Shown here one piece after another: positions 11,001 through 19,138 of a stretch of DNA of 64,000 nucleotides. This stretch comes from Bacillota bacterium. GTDB lineage: Bacteria > Bacillota > Bacilli > Paenibacillales > Paenibacillaceae. Position 1 is the stretch's first letter. Every line of letters starts with the position of its first letter. Made by a program: the position numbers and the translations under genes. The notes beneath the pieces are model-generated. The model was not told where the DNA came from and searched no databases. It saw only the letters and a program-made list of their open reading frames with translations. Location of the stretch: assembly GCA_023433615.1 (NCBI GenBank), contig JAEZCJ010000223.1:1-64000 (forward strand). The letters are read 5' to 3'.

Positions 11001-11250
11001 GGATCGGGTTGCGTTCACAATCGAGGACGACGGCTGCGGCATGACGGAGAGCAAGCGGCAAGAAGTGCTGAATAGGGATATCGGCAGCGAGGGAGTCGGC
11101 CTGTGGAATATCCGCAAGCATCTGCAATTGCTGTGCGGAGCCGACATCCGGATCGAGAGCGCGCCGGGACAAGGGACGATCGTATCGTTCGATATTCCGA
11201 TGAAGAAGGAGGCGGTAAGCGATGCTAAAGGCGATGCTCGTAGACGATGA
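8095..11250 (+). CDS. Hybrid sensor kinase: 7TMR-DISM, HisKA kinase, receiver, LytS-type kinase
   Basis: A membrane sensor of 1051 residues when started at TTG 8095, which has GGGAGAGG 10 bp upstream (ATG 8107 is the alternative). An N-terminal anchor leads to an extracellular jelly-roll domain (WEFYWGRL, about residues 40-200) typical of 7TMR-DISM sensors, then about seven membrane segments (about 210-430). The first kinase core has its phospho-acceptor His451 in TSHELRTPL, followed by N and G boxes (NLIGNAVKF, SDTGRGID, GLGLSI). A receiver follows (VVDDD, Asp761 in LDIMMPD, AKPF). A second, YesM/LytS-type core carries His852 in IKPHFLYNAL, with QPLVENAIRHGL and a second ATPase domain. The regulator gene overlaps its 3' end by 29 bp, so the two are very likely translationally coupled partners. 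Ligand unknown. Confidence 0.93.
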   Translation: MYKRMIIVCLISLMALALFPLSHAIDDRLSYSGSGGNRAVHGVMDLSKWNPKQDRRIALDGEWEFYWGRLIEPERFSNRALPVDKLGYMQVPSTWNGKTSGDERLPAHGSATYRLRLTGLSEDGMYALKKTNIRFASAIYVNGSKVLEDGRPSEDAGDYRMGNKPQLGLFASRDGEAELVVHVSNYDYVNAGIPVSLYFGEQSAMLTDQLKRMAGEFTLLAILLTLSVIFLFCFIATVAYRSKDYSLLVYAAVCWMFAVYTGLMGERPLFLFLEELSFEAAYRFKDVVSLVSFIVLTVVFYRLQPNLISLRFAQMSSALLGIFATLVLVLPIDVYIPLYSYAIAVYQSMLIWLLLRVGLIYIRSSDSRAKTLIIYAALLCVNLYSLDIILFAFSYKDNFWLGQLFLVSFNALLVVLVVIRFFEAYLTVNRMKDKLLRADAIKDDFLTNTSHELRTPLNAIVNIADTMRKGAAGQIDPEQVKNLGIIVDSGRRLTYLVNELLDYSRMKHGDITLVRDRVELRTAVDAVVRMHHYLLEGKPVAIVNAISSRFPLVWVDVNRLMQIMHNLIGNAVKFTDSGTVTVSASIERGMAEVRVSDTGRGIDEAQQASIFLPFEQLEQARGERDGGGSGLGLSITKKLVELHGGDIRVHSVPGSGTVLAFTLPLAAAALQETAAAFLHGEGATGTGTAQAEEQASISYPIRVQGDISEPILVVDDDNANLQTMINLLRIEGYAFTVVNRGQAAVEEIMGNPAYYSLVILDIMMPDISGYDVLQRVRERFSPFELPVLMLTAKNRSEDVKRSLGNGANDIVAKPFELEELAARVQSLTRLKSSVKHASHAEISFLRSQIKPHFLYNALNAIAELCVDEPRQAEQVILHLSQYLRKSFDFKQMDSYTTLRSELGLVQAYVSIEQTRFGAGLNMKYEIEADPVTLIPPLVLQPLVENAIRHGLMSEARSGTVKVTARNMGQDRVAFTIEDDGCGMTESKRQEVLNRDIGSEGVGLWNIRKHLQLLCGADIRIESAPGQGTIVSFDIPMKKEAVSDAKGDARRR

Positions 11251-12379
11251 GGCGCTGTCGATTAAGCGTCTGCGAAGACTGCTGGCCGAGAGCGGTGCGG
11301 TCGAGGTTGTCGAGGCGTTCCATAATCCGCTCCAGGCCTACGAATTCGCGAAATCGCAACCGCTGGACGCCATATTCCTCGACATCTCGATGCCCGGCGT
11401 GAACGGGATTCAATTGTCCGAGATGCTGCATGCCGTTACCGGCGCCGAGCTCGTGTTCGTGACCGGCCATGACGAATACGCGATTCAAGCGTACGATAGA
11501 AGCGCGTTGGACTACTTGATCAAGCCGGTTACGGCCGAACGGCTCGCGAGGACGCTTGATCGGCTCAGGAAAATCAGTCGGCCGCCGATGCCTGCTATAC
11601 CGGCAGCAGCCTTCGCAGAACATGAGGACACTGTCGAGGCGCATGCCTTGACGGGGCACGATCTGTCCGTGTTCGTCTTGAACGGATTGCGGATGTATAC
11701 GGGACGCGCGCCGCATCTCCCGCTCAAGCTGCGAAGCCCGAAGACCGAGGAATTGTTCGCCTATCTCGTGTGCAAGGGCACTGTAAGCAGGGAAGAGGCT
11801 GCCGAGACGCTGTGGCCGGAGCTGGGCGCCGACAAGGCGCTGCATAATCTGAAGACGAATCTCTACTACATTCGCAAGTCGCTTCAGACGACGGAAGCGC
11901 GGTTCTGCATCGAGGCGAGCCGCAACGATATTGTCGCGGACAGGGACAGGCTGTATTGCGACGCGCATGCCTTCGAGTCGCTGTGCAAGCGGATAAGCGG
12001 CGGCGCGGAAGCCGACGATGAGCTGATCGACCAAGCAGCGGCGCTGTATGCGGGCCCGCTGTTGAAGGGACGGGCCTACTCGTGGGCCGACGAGATGTCC
12101 CGAGGGCTCGAACAGGCGTACATTAGATTGCTTGAGACGGCCGCGCGTCTGCGCCTTGAGCAAGGCAAGCCCCGAGAAGCGCTCGGCTGCTATAGCGGCA
12201 TCTTGGAGCTGGACGCGGTCAGGGAAGATATTCATTACCAAGTGATCTCGCTCTATATCGATATGGGGCGAACGGCGGATGCCATCCGGCATTATCGCAA
12301 TATGGAGCTGCTGCTTCGGACAGAGCTCGGGATCGGCCCCGACCCGCGCATCGTCGAACGAATGGCCTCGATTACGTAA
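11222..12379 (+). CDS. Response regulator with SARP-like DNA-binding and BTAD domains
   Basis: A cytoplasmic transcription factor of 385 residues. The N-terminal receiver (MLVDDE, phospho-acceptor Asp54 in LDISMPG, switch lysine in YLIKPV) is followed by an OmpR/SARP-like winged helix (about residues 165-235, LFAYLVCKGTVSREEAAETLWPE) and a C-terminal bacterial transcriptional activator (BTAD) repeat domain (about 240-380). The ATG lies inside the kinase gene, 29 bp before its stop, which implies co-expression and a matched pair. The family activates target genes when phosphorylated. Targets are not evident; similar pairs lie at 20811-25050 and 38962-43252. Confidence 0.92.
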   Translation: MLKAMLVDDEALSIKRLRRLLAESGAVEVVEAFHNPLQAYEFAKSQPLDAIFLDISMPGVNGIQLSEMLHAVTGAELVFVTGHDEYAIQAYDRSALDYLIKPVTAERLARTLDRLRKISRPPMPAIPAAAFAEHEDTVEAHALTGHDLSVFVLNGLRMYTGRAPHLPLKLRSPKTEELFAYLVCKGTVSREEAAETLWPELGADKALHNLKTNLYYIRKSLQTTEARFCIEASRNDIVADRDRLYCDAHAFESLCKRISGGAEADDELIDQAAALYAGPLLKGRAYSWADEMSRGLEQAYIRLLETAARLRLEQGKPREALGCYSGILELDAVREDIHYQVISLYIDMGRTADAIRHYRNMELLLRTELGIGPDPRIVERMASIT

Positions 12380-12427
12380 GCGGCGATCTAGGGGCATGAG
12401 AGACTTAAGAGGCTTGGGAGGGTATAT

Positions 12428-12997
12428 ATGGCTTGGAGCAAACTGAAGCAGAATCTGGAGAGCTTCCTCAGCCCCGCGCTGCAGGGAAGGGTCGAGTACC
12501 GCGCAACCAGTTACCGGTATTTGCCGGATCGAGCCGGACTCTGTTACATTGCGGTCGATAAGAAGAATGTCCTCAATATGAGCGAGACATCGAATGGCAT
12601 CCGCTGGTATCAGTCGGAGATGGAGATTAAGAACGATCCAACGATCCAGATCCCGGTCAGCGCCGCAGAGATCGAAGCGATCAGACAGGATACCAACGGG
12701 AACGTTCCGGAGGATCGGCTGAAGGTTATTGCCCGAGGAAGACGAGCATCCGGGCTCGCGAAGGAGCTTATGGCGGCACAAACAGCCTTGAGCAAATCCA
12801 ACTTTACGGCGACTGCCACGAAGTTCTTGGCCAGCTCCATCGAAGAGAGCTTGGCGAGCAAGGATATCCTATTGAATATCCTTGCGCTGATGGACAAGCG
12901 AGTGGGCAGGAAGCGGATCTTGAACATGAGCGAGACGATCCGATCGAAGCACCCGGCCGTGCAGTATTTCTATCAACTGCGGCTTGCGGTATCTTAG
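12428..12997 (+). CDS. SF0329-like uncharacterised protein
   Basis: A 189-residue soluble protein with no signal peptide or membrane segment. It resembles, from memory, proteins annotated as SF0329 family (start MAWSKLKQ..., motifs ALQGRVEYRAT and LCYIAVDKK). The SD GGGAGGG (12416-12422) lies 5 bp before the ATG. Two copies of the short motif LNMSET occur, near residues 45 and 162. No catalytic motif is recognisable and the function is unknown. It follows the regulator gene by 48 bp on the same strand with no visible terminator, so it may be co-transcribed. Confidence 0.75.
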   Translation: MAWSKLKQNLESFLSPALQGRVEYRATSYRYLPDRAGLCYIAVDKKNVLNMSETSNGIRWYQSEMEIKNDPTIQIPVSAAEIEAIRQDTNGNVPEDRLKVIARGRRASGLAKELMAAQTALSKSNFTATATKFLASSIEESLASKDILLNILALMDKRVGRKRILNMSETIRSKHPAVQYFYQLRLAVS

Positions 12998-13020
12998 TAT
13001 TCATGAAGGAAGTGAATGAC

Positions 13021-13719
13021 ATGCGTCATCCCTCGATCGTCGAATTGCCGATCGCATATGAGTTTCAAGGACGTCACGATACCCTCTATCCCAGCCTGAT
13101 CGTATGGAGGGACGAATTGACGCTTGTAGATACGGGCTATCCGGGGTTCTTGAGCCGCATTGAGGAGGCCGTCGCGAACAGCGGTTATGCGATAAGCGGC
13201 TTACGGAATATCGTGATTACGCACTATGATAACGACCATATCGGCTCCCTCTATGACCTGAAGGAGAAGTACCCTCAAGTGAACATTATCGCTAGCAAGC
13301 GCGAGTCGCGATCGATCGGCGGAGCCGAAAAGTCCGAGCGGTTACAGCAAGCCGAAGCACAGCTGCAGCATATGACGCGTGAGCAGCAGGAATTCGGCAG
13401 ATGGTTCATCGCGCAGTTGGAGAGCCTGAAGCACGTTCCGGTCGATACGGAGGTAAGCGACGGCGATCGAATGCTGGACGGGCATTGCCAGGTCATTGCG
13501 ACGCCAGGGCATACAGCCGGCCATATTTCCCTGTACTTCCCTAGCATCAGGAGCGTCATCACGGGCGATGCGGCCGTTCGCGAGAATGGCGAGCTGGCCG
13601 TGGCCAATCCGCATTACTGCCTCGATCTTGCCGCCGCCGAGCAGTCGCTGGACCGGATCAAGGGTCTCGAGGCCGAGACGTATTACTGCTACCATGGCGG
13701 GCAATATTCGACTGTATGA
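13021..13719 (+). CDS. MBL-fold metallo-hydrolase
   Basis: A metallo-beta-lactamase-fold hydrolase of 232 residues. The metal-binding motif reads THYDNDHIGSL (His68, Asp70, Asp72, His73), the H-x-D-x-D-H variant in which Asp replaces the usual second His. The later ligands appear in ATPGHTAGH and ITGDAA, and a C-terminal YYCYHGG carries a further His. I chose ATG 13021 because AAGGAAGTGA (13006-13015) is well placed for it; ATG 13003 has no such site. The substrate is unknown; the fold covers thioesterases, lactonases and glyoxalase II-like enzymes. It ends close to a convergent gene. Confidence 0.88.
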   Translation: MRHPSIVELPIAYEFQGRHDTLYPSLIVWRDELTLVDTGYPGFLSRIEEAVANSGYAISGLRNIVITHYDNDHIGSLYDLKEKYPQVNIIASKRESRSIGGAEKSERLQQAEAQLQHMTREQQEFGRWFIAQLESLKHVPVDTEVSDGDRMLDGHCQVIATPGHTAGHISLYFPSIRSVITGDAAVRENGELAVANPHYCLDLAAAEQSLDRIKGLEAETYYCYHGGQYSTV

Positions 13720-13730
13720 CGAGAGAAGCA

Positions 13731-13753
13731 AGAGCCCCTGCGGGGGGCTCTCA
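13731..13753. terminator. GC-rich hairpin between convergent genes
   Basis: AGAGCCCC, loop TGCG, GGGGCTCT forms a strong stem in the gap between the MBL gene and the convergent VanZ-like gene, whose stop codon it touches. No clear T tract follows on either strand, so its terminator role is plausible rather than firm. Confidence 0.55.
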
Positions 13754-15178
13754 ATCGGCAACTGCCGGGACGGATGCTTCCCAAGAGTCGCCATTCACCG
13801 ATCCTATGAACCGGTATATGGGCTGATAATAGCCCTTGGAATCGAAGGCGTAGTCCAGTTCATAATCGTCTACTTGCAGTCGGTCTCCCTTCACCAGATC
13901 ATTGAAGAGGTAGAAATTCCCTGCCGGAATTTCCTCGTAGGCTTCCGCCGGACTGATGAGCGCGATGTGCCGTACATACTTATTGTCGTTCACGGAGTAG
14001 AACACTTCGAGCGGTATCTGCTCACCTTCCGATGGCCGGATCATGACCATCCCGTCCATATAATCGCTGTCCCCGCGGGCAATATCCGCGATTGAACGTT
14101 CGATATCCCAGCGAATCGTATTCCCGTCCTGCGTGTCGAATACGGCATCTGCAGGCAATAAGCCGCTTGTCACCAGCCAGCCTTCGTAATACGCTCTGTG
14201 TCCCTCTAATTCGTCCTGCTCCATCGTCTCGTTCTCTCGGCCTTCCGTGTACAGCCACCATCCGCCGTCATGGACGGCATAATTGAACGTATATTCCTTC
14301 CCTTCGGCGTCCGTGAACATCCATACGCGATTAAGTCCTTCAATGCGAACGCCGCCTTGGCGCCGCAGGCCGAAGGTACGCTCCATCAGCGAAGCCATCG
14401 CTTCCCCGTATGCCCGGTTATGAATCTGGCTGCTGCGGTACAGCGCAACGGGTTCGGCGTCGGTCGGCAGCACCGCGTTAAGCGTAACGTCGACATGCCG
14501 CATATCTTGGGCAATCGCGGGACGAATGGAGAGGTTGCCGAGCTCCTTCGCGTGGTACACGGCCATGGCCCCTGCGTACAGGAGCGCGAAGGCCAGCGGT
14601 ATAGAGAGCGCCCTCAGGACGGGCTTGACCGCAAGCTTGCGACGCTCCGTACAATCCATGATGGCGCTCATCAAGAAATATCCTGCTATGCTTCCGAGCG
14701 TGTTATGGAACAGATCGTCCAGCTCGAAGATGCCTCTATGCGTGAGCGTCTGGAACAGCTCGATTCCGAGCGTGACCAGCAGCGACACGAGCAACACGGG
14801 AACGAAGCGGCGCATGCGTCCGCCCAGCAGCGGCAGCAGGAACCCGAGCGGCGCGAACATCAGCACATTGAATAAGATCAACTGCCATTCGCTGAGCGAC
14901 CATTGATGCCATGCGCTCACATAGCCGCTGAATAGCCGGAGGTTGGCCCACCCTTCAAAATGCGCGCCTCTGCTGAATGTCGTTAACGCCATCACGACAG
15001 CCAACCATCCCAACAGCAAGGCAATCCCGATGAAGGGACTGACGGATGCCGTTCTTCCTCCGCTCCGCCTGCGATACAGGGCGTATGCGCCATACGATAG
15101 ACCGATGACAGCCAGCATAACGATGAGCGCCTGCGGCAAGAGCGGCAGTAAACGGTCGATCACGCTTTGCAAATCCAT
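13751..15178 (-). CDS. VanZ-like membrane protein with large C-terminal domain
   Basis: A 475-residue membrane protein. An N-terminal membrane segment and a VanZ-like core of several helices (about residues 50-190, with NVLMFAPLGFLLPLL and IELFQTLTHRGIFELDDLFHNTLGSIAGY) are followed by another membrane segment (about 200-220) and a soluble domain of roughly 250 residues, probably outside the cell. VanZ relatives are known for low-level teicoplanin resistance, but most homologues have no defined role, and the extra domain is not one I recognise. The start has AAGGAG 8 bp upstream on the minus strand. It is divergent from the GH115 gene across 173 bp. Confidence 0.82.
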   Translation of the reverse strand: MDLQSVIDRLLPLLPQALIVMLAVIGLSYGAYALYRRRSGGRTASVSPFIGIALLLGWLAVVMALTTFSRGAHFEGWANLRLFSGYVSAWHQWSLSEWQLILFNVLMFAPLGFLLPLLGGRMRRFVPVLLVSLLVTLGIELFQTLTHRGIFELDDLFHNTLGSIAGYFLMSAIMDCTERRKLAVKPVLRALSIPLAFALLYAGAMAVYHAKELGNLSIRPAIAQDMRHVDVTLNAVLPTDAEPVALYRSSQIHNRAYGEAMASLMERTFGLRRQGGVRIEGLNRVWMFTDAEGKEYTFNYAVHDGGWWLYTEGRENETMEQDELEGHRAYYEGWLVTSGLLPADAVFDTQDGNTIRWDIERSIADIARGDSDYMDGMVMIRPSEGEQIPLEVFYSVNDNKYVRHIALISPAEAYEEIPAGNFYLFNDLVKGDRLQVDDYELDYAFDSKGYYQPIYRFIGSVNGDSWEASVPAVAD

Positions 15179-15351
15179 ACCTTCAACTCCTTCTAACTGC
15201 GGTAATTCTGCGGATCCGGAATTCTGCCGACACTCACCCAGACGAATTCGAGCCGCTTTTGGCTTCGTTGCGCTTTATCCCGAGGTGCAGCACTGGTATT
15301 ATGGCACTATGACATCTGTATCAGCCATGAATACGAACAAGGGAGACTATC

Positions 15352-18237
15352 ATGAACTTCACAATCAATCAGCGAACGCTAAACGAAAGCGCATTCTTCC
15401 TGCAGGAACAGCAAGCCTACAGCGGGGTCCGCAAAATCGCCGACAAGGTCGCACGGGACATCGAGCTGGTCTTCGGCGTCAGGCCGGCTTCGACGGAGCA
15501 GCTCGAGCAGTTGGGCTCCTCCGCGATCATCTACGGAACGGTCGATCGGAGCCCGGCGCTTGCGAATCTGTCGGAGCGGGGGTTGATCGACCTCAGCGAG
15601 ATTCGCGGCAAGAACGAAGCGTATCTCTTCCAAGTAACCGATCATCCGGCCCAAGGCGCAGGCAAGGCGCTCGTCATTGCCGGAAGCGACAAGCGGGGGA
15701 CGATCTACGGCTTGTTCCGCTTGTCGGAGATGCTGGGCGTATCGCCGTATGTCGACTGGAACGACGTGCTGCCGAAGCGGCAAGACGAGTTCGCCGTCGC
15801 CGGCGGTTACAAGCTGGTATCGAAAGAGCCGTCGGTTCGCTACAGAGGCTTTTTCATCAACGATGAATGGCCGGCCTTCGGCACATGGGTCAACCACCGC
15901 TATGGCGGGTTCAATGCGCAGGCTTATGACCACATTTTCGAGCTGCTGCTCCGCCTGAAAGGCAATTACTTGTGGCCGGCCATGTGGTCGGCACGCTTCC
16001 ACGACGACGGGCCGGGACTGGCGAACTCGGAGCTGGCTGACGAATACGGCGTCGTCATGGGGGCGTCCCACCATGAGCCGTGCCTGCGCCAGGGCGAGGA
16101 ATACAAGTACCTGCGAGGCAAGGATTCGATCTATGGCGACGCATGGAATTATCGGACCAATGAAGCAGGCATTACCCGGTTCTGGGCGGACGGCCTGAAG
16201 CGCAGCGGGAAGTTCGAGAATGTCATCACGCTCGGCATGCGAGGCGAAGCGGATACGGCGATCATGGAGAATGCCACGTTCGCGGACAACATTAACCTGC
16301 TGCGCGACGTGCTGCGGACGCAGAACCGCTTGATCGAGGAGCACGTGAATCCGCAGCTGGAGCAGGTCCCCCGCATGCTTGCGCTATATAAGGAAGTAGA
16401 GCCGTTCTTCTATGGGGACGAGGAGACGCCGGGCTTGATCGGATCGGAGGAGCTGGAGAACGTCATTCTGATGCTCTGCGACGATAACTTCGGCAATTTG
16501 CGGACGCTCCCCACGGAGGCGATGCGTACGCACGGCGGCGGGTACGGGATGTACTACCATTTTGACTACCATGGCGGACCGGTCTCCTACGAATGGGTGA
16601 ATAGCACCTATCTGCCGAAGGTATGGGAACAGATGACGATGGCGTATGACTTCGGCGTGCGCGATCTGTGGATCGTCAATGTCGGCGACATCGCCACGCA
16701 GGAATTCCCGCTTGCCTACTTCTTGGACCTCGCGTACGATTTCGACCGATGGGGAACCGGCGGCATCAATAAGACGCAGGAGTACACGATGCTGTGGGTG
16801 GAGCGGCAATTCGGCGCGGCGTGCGGGAAGCGTGAGCTGGAGCGGATTCATCAGCTCATTGACGGTTATACCCGAATCGCGCATAACCGCAGACCGGAGT
16901 CGATGAACGCGAACGTCTACCACCCGGTTCATTATCGGGAGGCGGACCGTCTGCTGGCGGAGATCGAGCAGCTGATGGAGGAAGCGAATTCCTTATACCG
17001 GCTCATGGACGGCCAGACGCTGTCGTCGAGCTTCTATGCCCTGGTCTATTATCCGGCGATGGGGAACTTGAATCTGCAGAAGATGCAGCTGCTGGCCGGC
17101 AAGAATCATTACGCCGCGCGGCGCAATCGCATGGAGGCGAATGGACTGGCCGAGCAGATTCGTGCGTGCATGCAGCGGGATCAGGAGCTGGTGGAGGAAT
17201 ACCATACGATTGCCGATGGCAAATGGTACGGCATGGGATTGTCGGAGCATATCGGCTTCACGAAATGGAACGAGGACGAATGCCGCTACCCGATCCTGAT
17301 GCAGGTGATGCCCGCTCGAAAAGCCAGACTGAGCGTGTCGATAGACGGTACGGAGCTGGTGTCGGAGGGCAGCGGCTGGCACGTGAATAAGCTGGCGCTC
17401 ACGGACTTCCGGCAGCCGCATGTTGCGGAGGCATCGTTCACGATCAGCAGCCTTAGCGATCTGGAATCGCCATACAAGATCGTCTGCGATGCGCCATGGT
17501 TAACTTGCTCTGCCTATCGCGGGGTATTGGACGGGGTTCACAAGACGTCGGACAACATTACGGTGCGCATCGACCGCAGCGTGATGCAGCAAGAGACGGA
17601 GGCCGCCATTGTGGTGAGCATCCCGAACGGTACCGTGACGATACGCGTCGATGCCAAGCTGCCGGACCTGAGCGGTTTGCCGGAGCGCACCTTCGTGGAT
17701 ACGAACGGATATATCGCGATCGAGGCGGAGCATTACGCGGCGAAGGCGGATACCGAAACGGGCGCAGGCTTCCAGATTATCGAAGGCTACGGCAAGACGT
17801 TGTCCGCGGTGAAGGCATTCCCGACAACGCAGTACTTTACGGCTGGGCAGGATGCGCCGTATCTGGAATACCGGGTAGTCGTAGAGGAGGCAGGTACGTA
17901 CGAGGTCGAAATGTACATGCAGCCTTCGAACCCGGTCACGACGGACAATACGCTGCATTACGGCATTCAGGCCAACGAAGGCGCGATCGAAGTGGTCAAT
18001 GCGATTCCGCAAGGCCTGAAGGTCGGGGAGTCGAATCGCGATTGGGCAGCGGGCGTGCTGAATCAGATTCGGCGTCATCGCAGCGAGGCCGAATTCCGGG
18101 GCGGACTGAATACCGTGCGGATCTACGCGGTGAGCCCCGGCTTCGTGCTCGAGAAGTTGGTCATCTACCCGGCAGGACAGAGGCCGGCGGAGAGCTACTT
18201 GGGGCCGGTCGAGACTTATTATGTAGGGAAAGCGTAA
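15352..18237 (+). CDS. Glycoside hydrolase family 115, probable alpha-glucuronidase
   Basis: A 961-residue enzyme matching GH115, whose characterised members remove 4-O-methyl-glucuronic acid from xylan. Family hallmarks visible are YRGFFINDEWPAFGTW (about residue 163), the barrel stretch LLLRLKGNYLWPAMWSARFHDD, GASHHEPC, and TLGMRGEADTAI. A C-terminal beta-sandwich domain (about 780-955, IAIEAEHYAAK onward) resembles the GH115 C-terminal domain. There is no signal peptide, so the enzyme should act in the cytoplasm on imported oligosaccharides. The SD GGGAGA lies 5 bp before the ATG. No xylan gene is adjacent; the nearest sugar importer is at 35435-38620. A terminator follows directly. Confidence 0.92.
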   Translation: MNFTINQRTLNESAFFLQEQQAYSGVRKIADKVARDIELVFGVRPASTEQLEQLGSSAIIYGTVDRSPALANLSERGLIDLSEIRGKNEAYLFQVTDHPAQGAGKALVIAGSDKRGTIYGLFRLSEMLGVSPYVDWNDVLPKRQDEFAVAGGYKLVSKEPSVRYRGFFINDEWPAFGTWVNHRYGGFNAQAYDHIFELLLRLKGNYLWPAMWSARFHDDGPGLANSELADEYGVVMGASHHEPCLRQGEEYKYLRGKDSIYGDAWNYRTNEAGITRFWADGLKRSGKFENVITLGMRGEADTAIMENATFADNINLLRDVLRTQNRLIEEHVNPQLEQVPRMLALYKEVEPFFYGDEETPGLIGSEELENVILMLCDDNFGNLRTLPTEAMRTHGGGYGMYYHFDYHGGPVSYEWVNSTYLPKVWEQMTMAYDFGVRDLWIVNVGDIATQEFPLAYFLDLAYDFDRWGTGGINKTQEYTMLWVERQFGAACGKRELERIHQLIDGYTRIAHNRRPESMNANVYHPVHYREADRLLAEIEQLMEEANSLYRLMDGQTLSSSFYALVYYPAMGNLNLQKMQLLAGKNHYAARRNRMEANGLAEQIRACMQRDQELVEEYHTIADGKWYGMGLSEHIGFTKWNEDECRYPILMQVMPARKARLSVSIDGTELVSEGSGWHVNKLALTDFRQPHVAEASFTISSLSDLESPYKIVCDAPWLTCSAYRGVLDGVHKTSDNITVRIDRSVMQQETEAAIVVSIPNGTVTIRVDAKLPDLSGLPERTFVDTNGYIAIEAEHYAAKADTETGAGFQIIEGYGKTLSAVKAFPTTQYFTAGQDAPYLEYRVVVEEAGTYEVEMYMQPSNPVTTDNTLHYGIQANEGAIEVVNAIPQGLKVGESNRDWAAGVLNQIRRHRSEAEFRGGLNTVRIYAVSPGFVLEKLVIYPAGQRPAESYLGPVETYYVGKA

Positions 18238-18246
18238 CAAGGGAAG

Positions 18247-18270
18247 GCGGCCATTACGGCCGCTTTTTCT
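18247..18270 (+). terminator. Rho-independent terminator after GH115
   Basis: The perfect 6-bp stem GCGGCC/GGCCGC with an ATTAC loop (18247-18263) is followed by TTTTT. Confidence 0.85.
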
Positions 18271-18431
18271 CATTCGGACGGATTGCTGGTATACGGGATA
18301 ACTTGATGCAGAATGATGTAGATATTTGTCATTTTAGGCATCTTTTTTAGAAGGGTTTTGAAGGATTGCTGCGAATAGTTATAGTGAATCTCCATAAGCG
18401 ATCAGTTAATCGGAGCGGAGGTAGGAACGTC

Positions 18432-18995
18432 ATGAAAGCAGCAAATAAACTGCATTGGTCGGCGATAGCGGGGGCGGGATGTACCTATTGGCTGCTGATC
18501 TGGCTGTTCTTAATCGCAACGTCGATGTTAGAGATCAGTCATACGGAGGGAGACGCTTCAGGTCTGTGGTCAACGGTGAACTTGTGCAGCGTGTTCGCGC
18601 TATGGGCAGCTTATCGTGGGATGCGACGTCTCAATCTGCTGAGGAACGGGGCAATAGGCACGGCGGAGACCTATATAGAGACCGGAGAGAGTTATGATCA
18701 CGATTCCGGCATTACCGGTAAAGTCCGCACGAAGTGGTATCATTATCATGTCAATGGGGAGTCCTACCGTAACACCCTGCTGCTATCTACCGCGCTTAAT
18801 GGTATTCGGCAGCTGGAAATTGTCTATCATACACGCAAACCGGGCTACAGCCTCCCGGTCAGCGTGCTCCGCACCCGATTCGATCGCGCTGCGAATCAAT
18901 GGCGGTCGCCCATGCGGCAGGCCATTCCAAGGCTAATCCTCTTGGTCGCTTTCGCAGGAGGCATCCTAGCGGCATTGGCAAGAGGCGTTTTTTAA
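18432..18995 (+). CDS. Small membrane protein, DUF3592-like
   Basis: A 187-residue protein started at ATG 18432, where GGAGGT (18417-18422) lies 9 bp upstream. It has two N-terminal membrane segments (about residues 12-32 and 44-60), a soluble middle part (TAETYIETGESYDHDSG, then WYHYHVNGESYRNTLLL) and a C-terminal membrane segment. The middle resembles the DUF3592 pattern of a small beta domain between helices, though the match is by eye. A possible promoter is TTGAAG (18358-18363) and TATAGT (18380-18385) with 16-bp spacing. Function unknown. It appears to be monocistronic, with terminators before and after. Confidence 0.7.
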   Translation: MKAANKLHWSAIAGAGCTYWLLIWLFLIATSMLEISHTEGDASGLWSTVNLCSVFALWAAYRGMRRLNLLRNGAIGTAETYIETGESYDHDSGITGKVRTKWYHYHVNGESYRNTLLLSTALNGIRQLEIVYHTRKPGYSLPVSVLRTRFDRAANQWRSPMRQAIPRLILLVAFAGGILAALARGVF

Positions 18996-19017
18996 CAGTG
19001 AATATGATCTTCGTTGA

Positions 19018-19052
19018 CAGGCGGCCCAATCGGCCGTCTGCTTTGTTATTTT
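19018..19052 (+). terminator. Rho-independent terminator before the PadR gene
   Basis: The 9-bp stem CAGGCGGCC/GGCCGTCTG (one G-T pair) with a CAATC loop is followed by CTTTGTTATTTTTTT. Confidence 0.85.
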
Positions 19053-19063
19053 TTTCCGCAAAC

Positions 19064-19119
19064 TACTTCACCTGTCGTAGTAAATATGATATACTCCTAT
19101 TACTACGACAGATGAAGTA
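19064..19119. promoter_or_regulatory. Large inverted-repeat operator over the PadR promoter
   Basis: The left arm TACTTCACCTGTCGTAGTAA (19064-19083) and the right arm TTACTACGACAGATGAAGTA (19100-19119) are reverse complements over 20 bp with one mismatch. The 16-bp spacer contains most of a -10 element, TATACT (19090-19095). A weak -35, TTCACC (19067-19072), lies 17 bp upstream inside the left arm. A protein bound to both arms would cover -35, -10 and the start site. The likely binder is the PadR protein encoded 20 bp downstream, giving autorepression of the two-gene operon. Confidence 0.85.
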
Positions 19120-19138
19120 ATTGAGGAGGCTATCGGAA

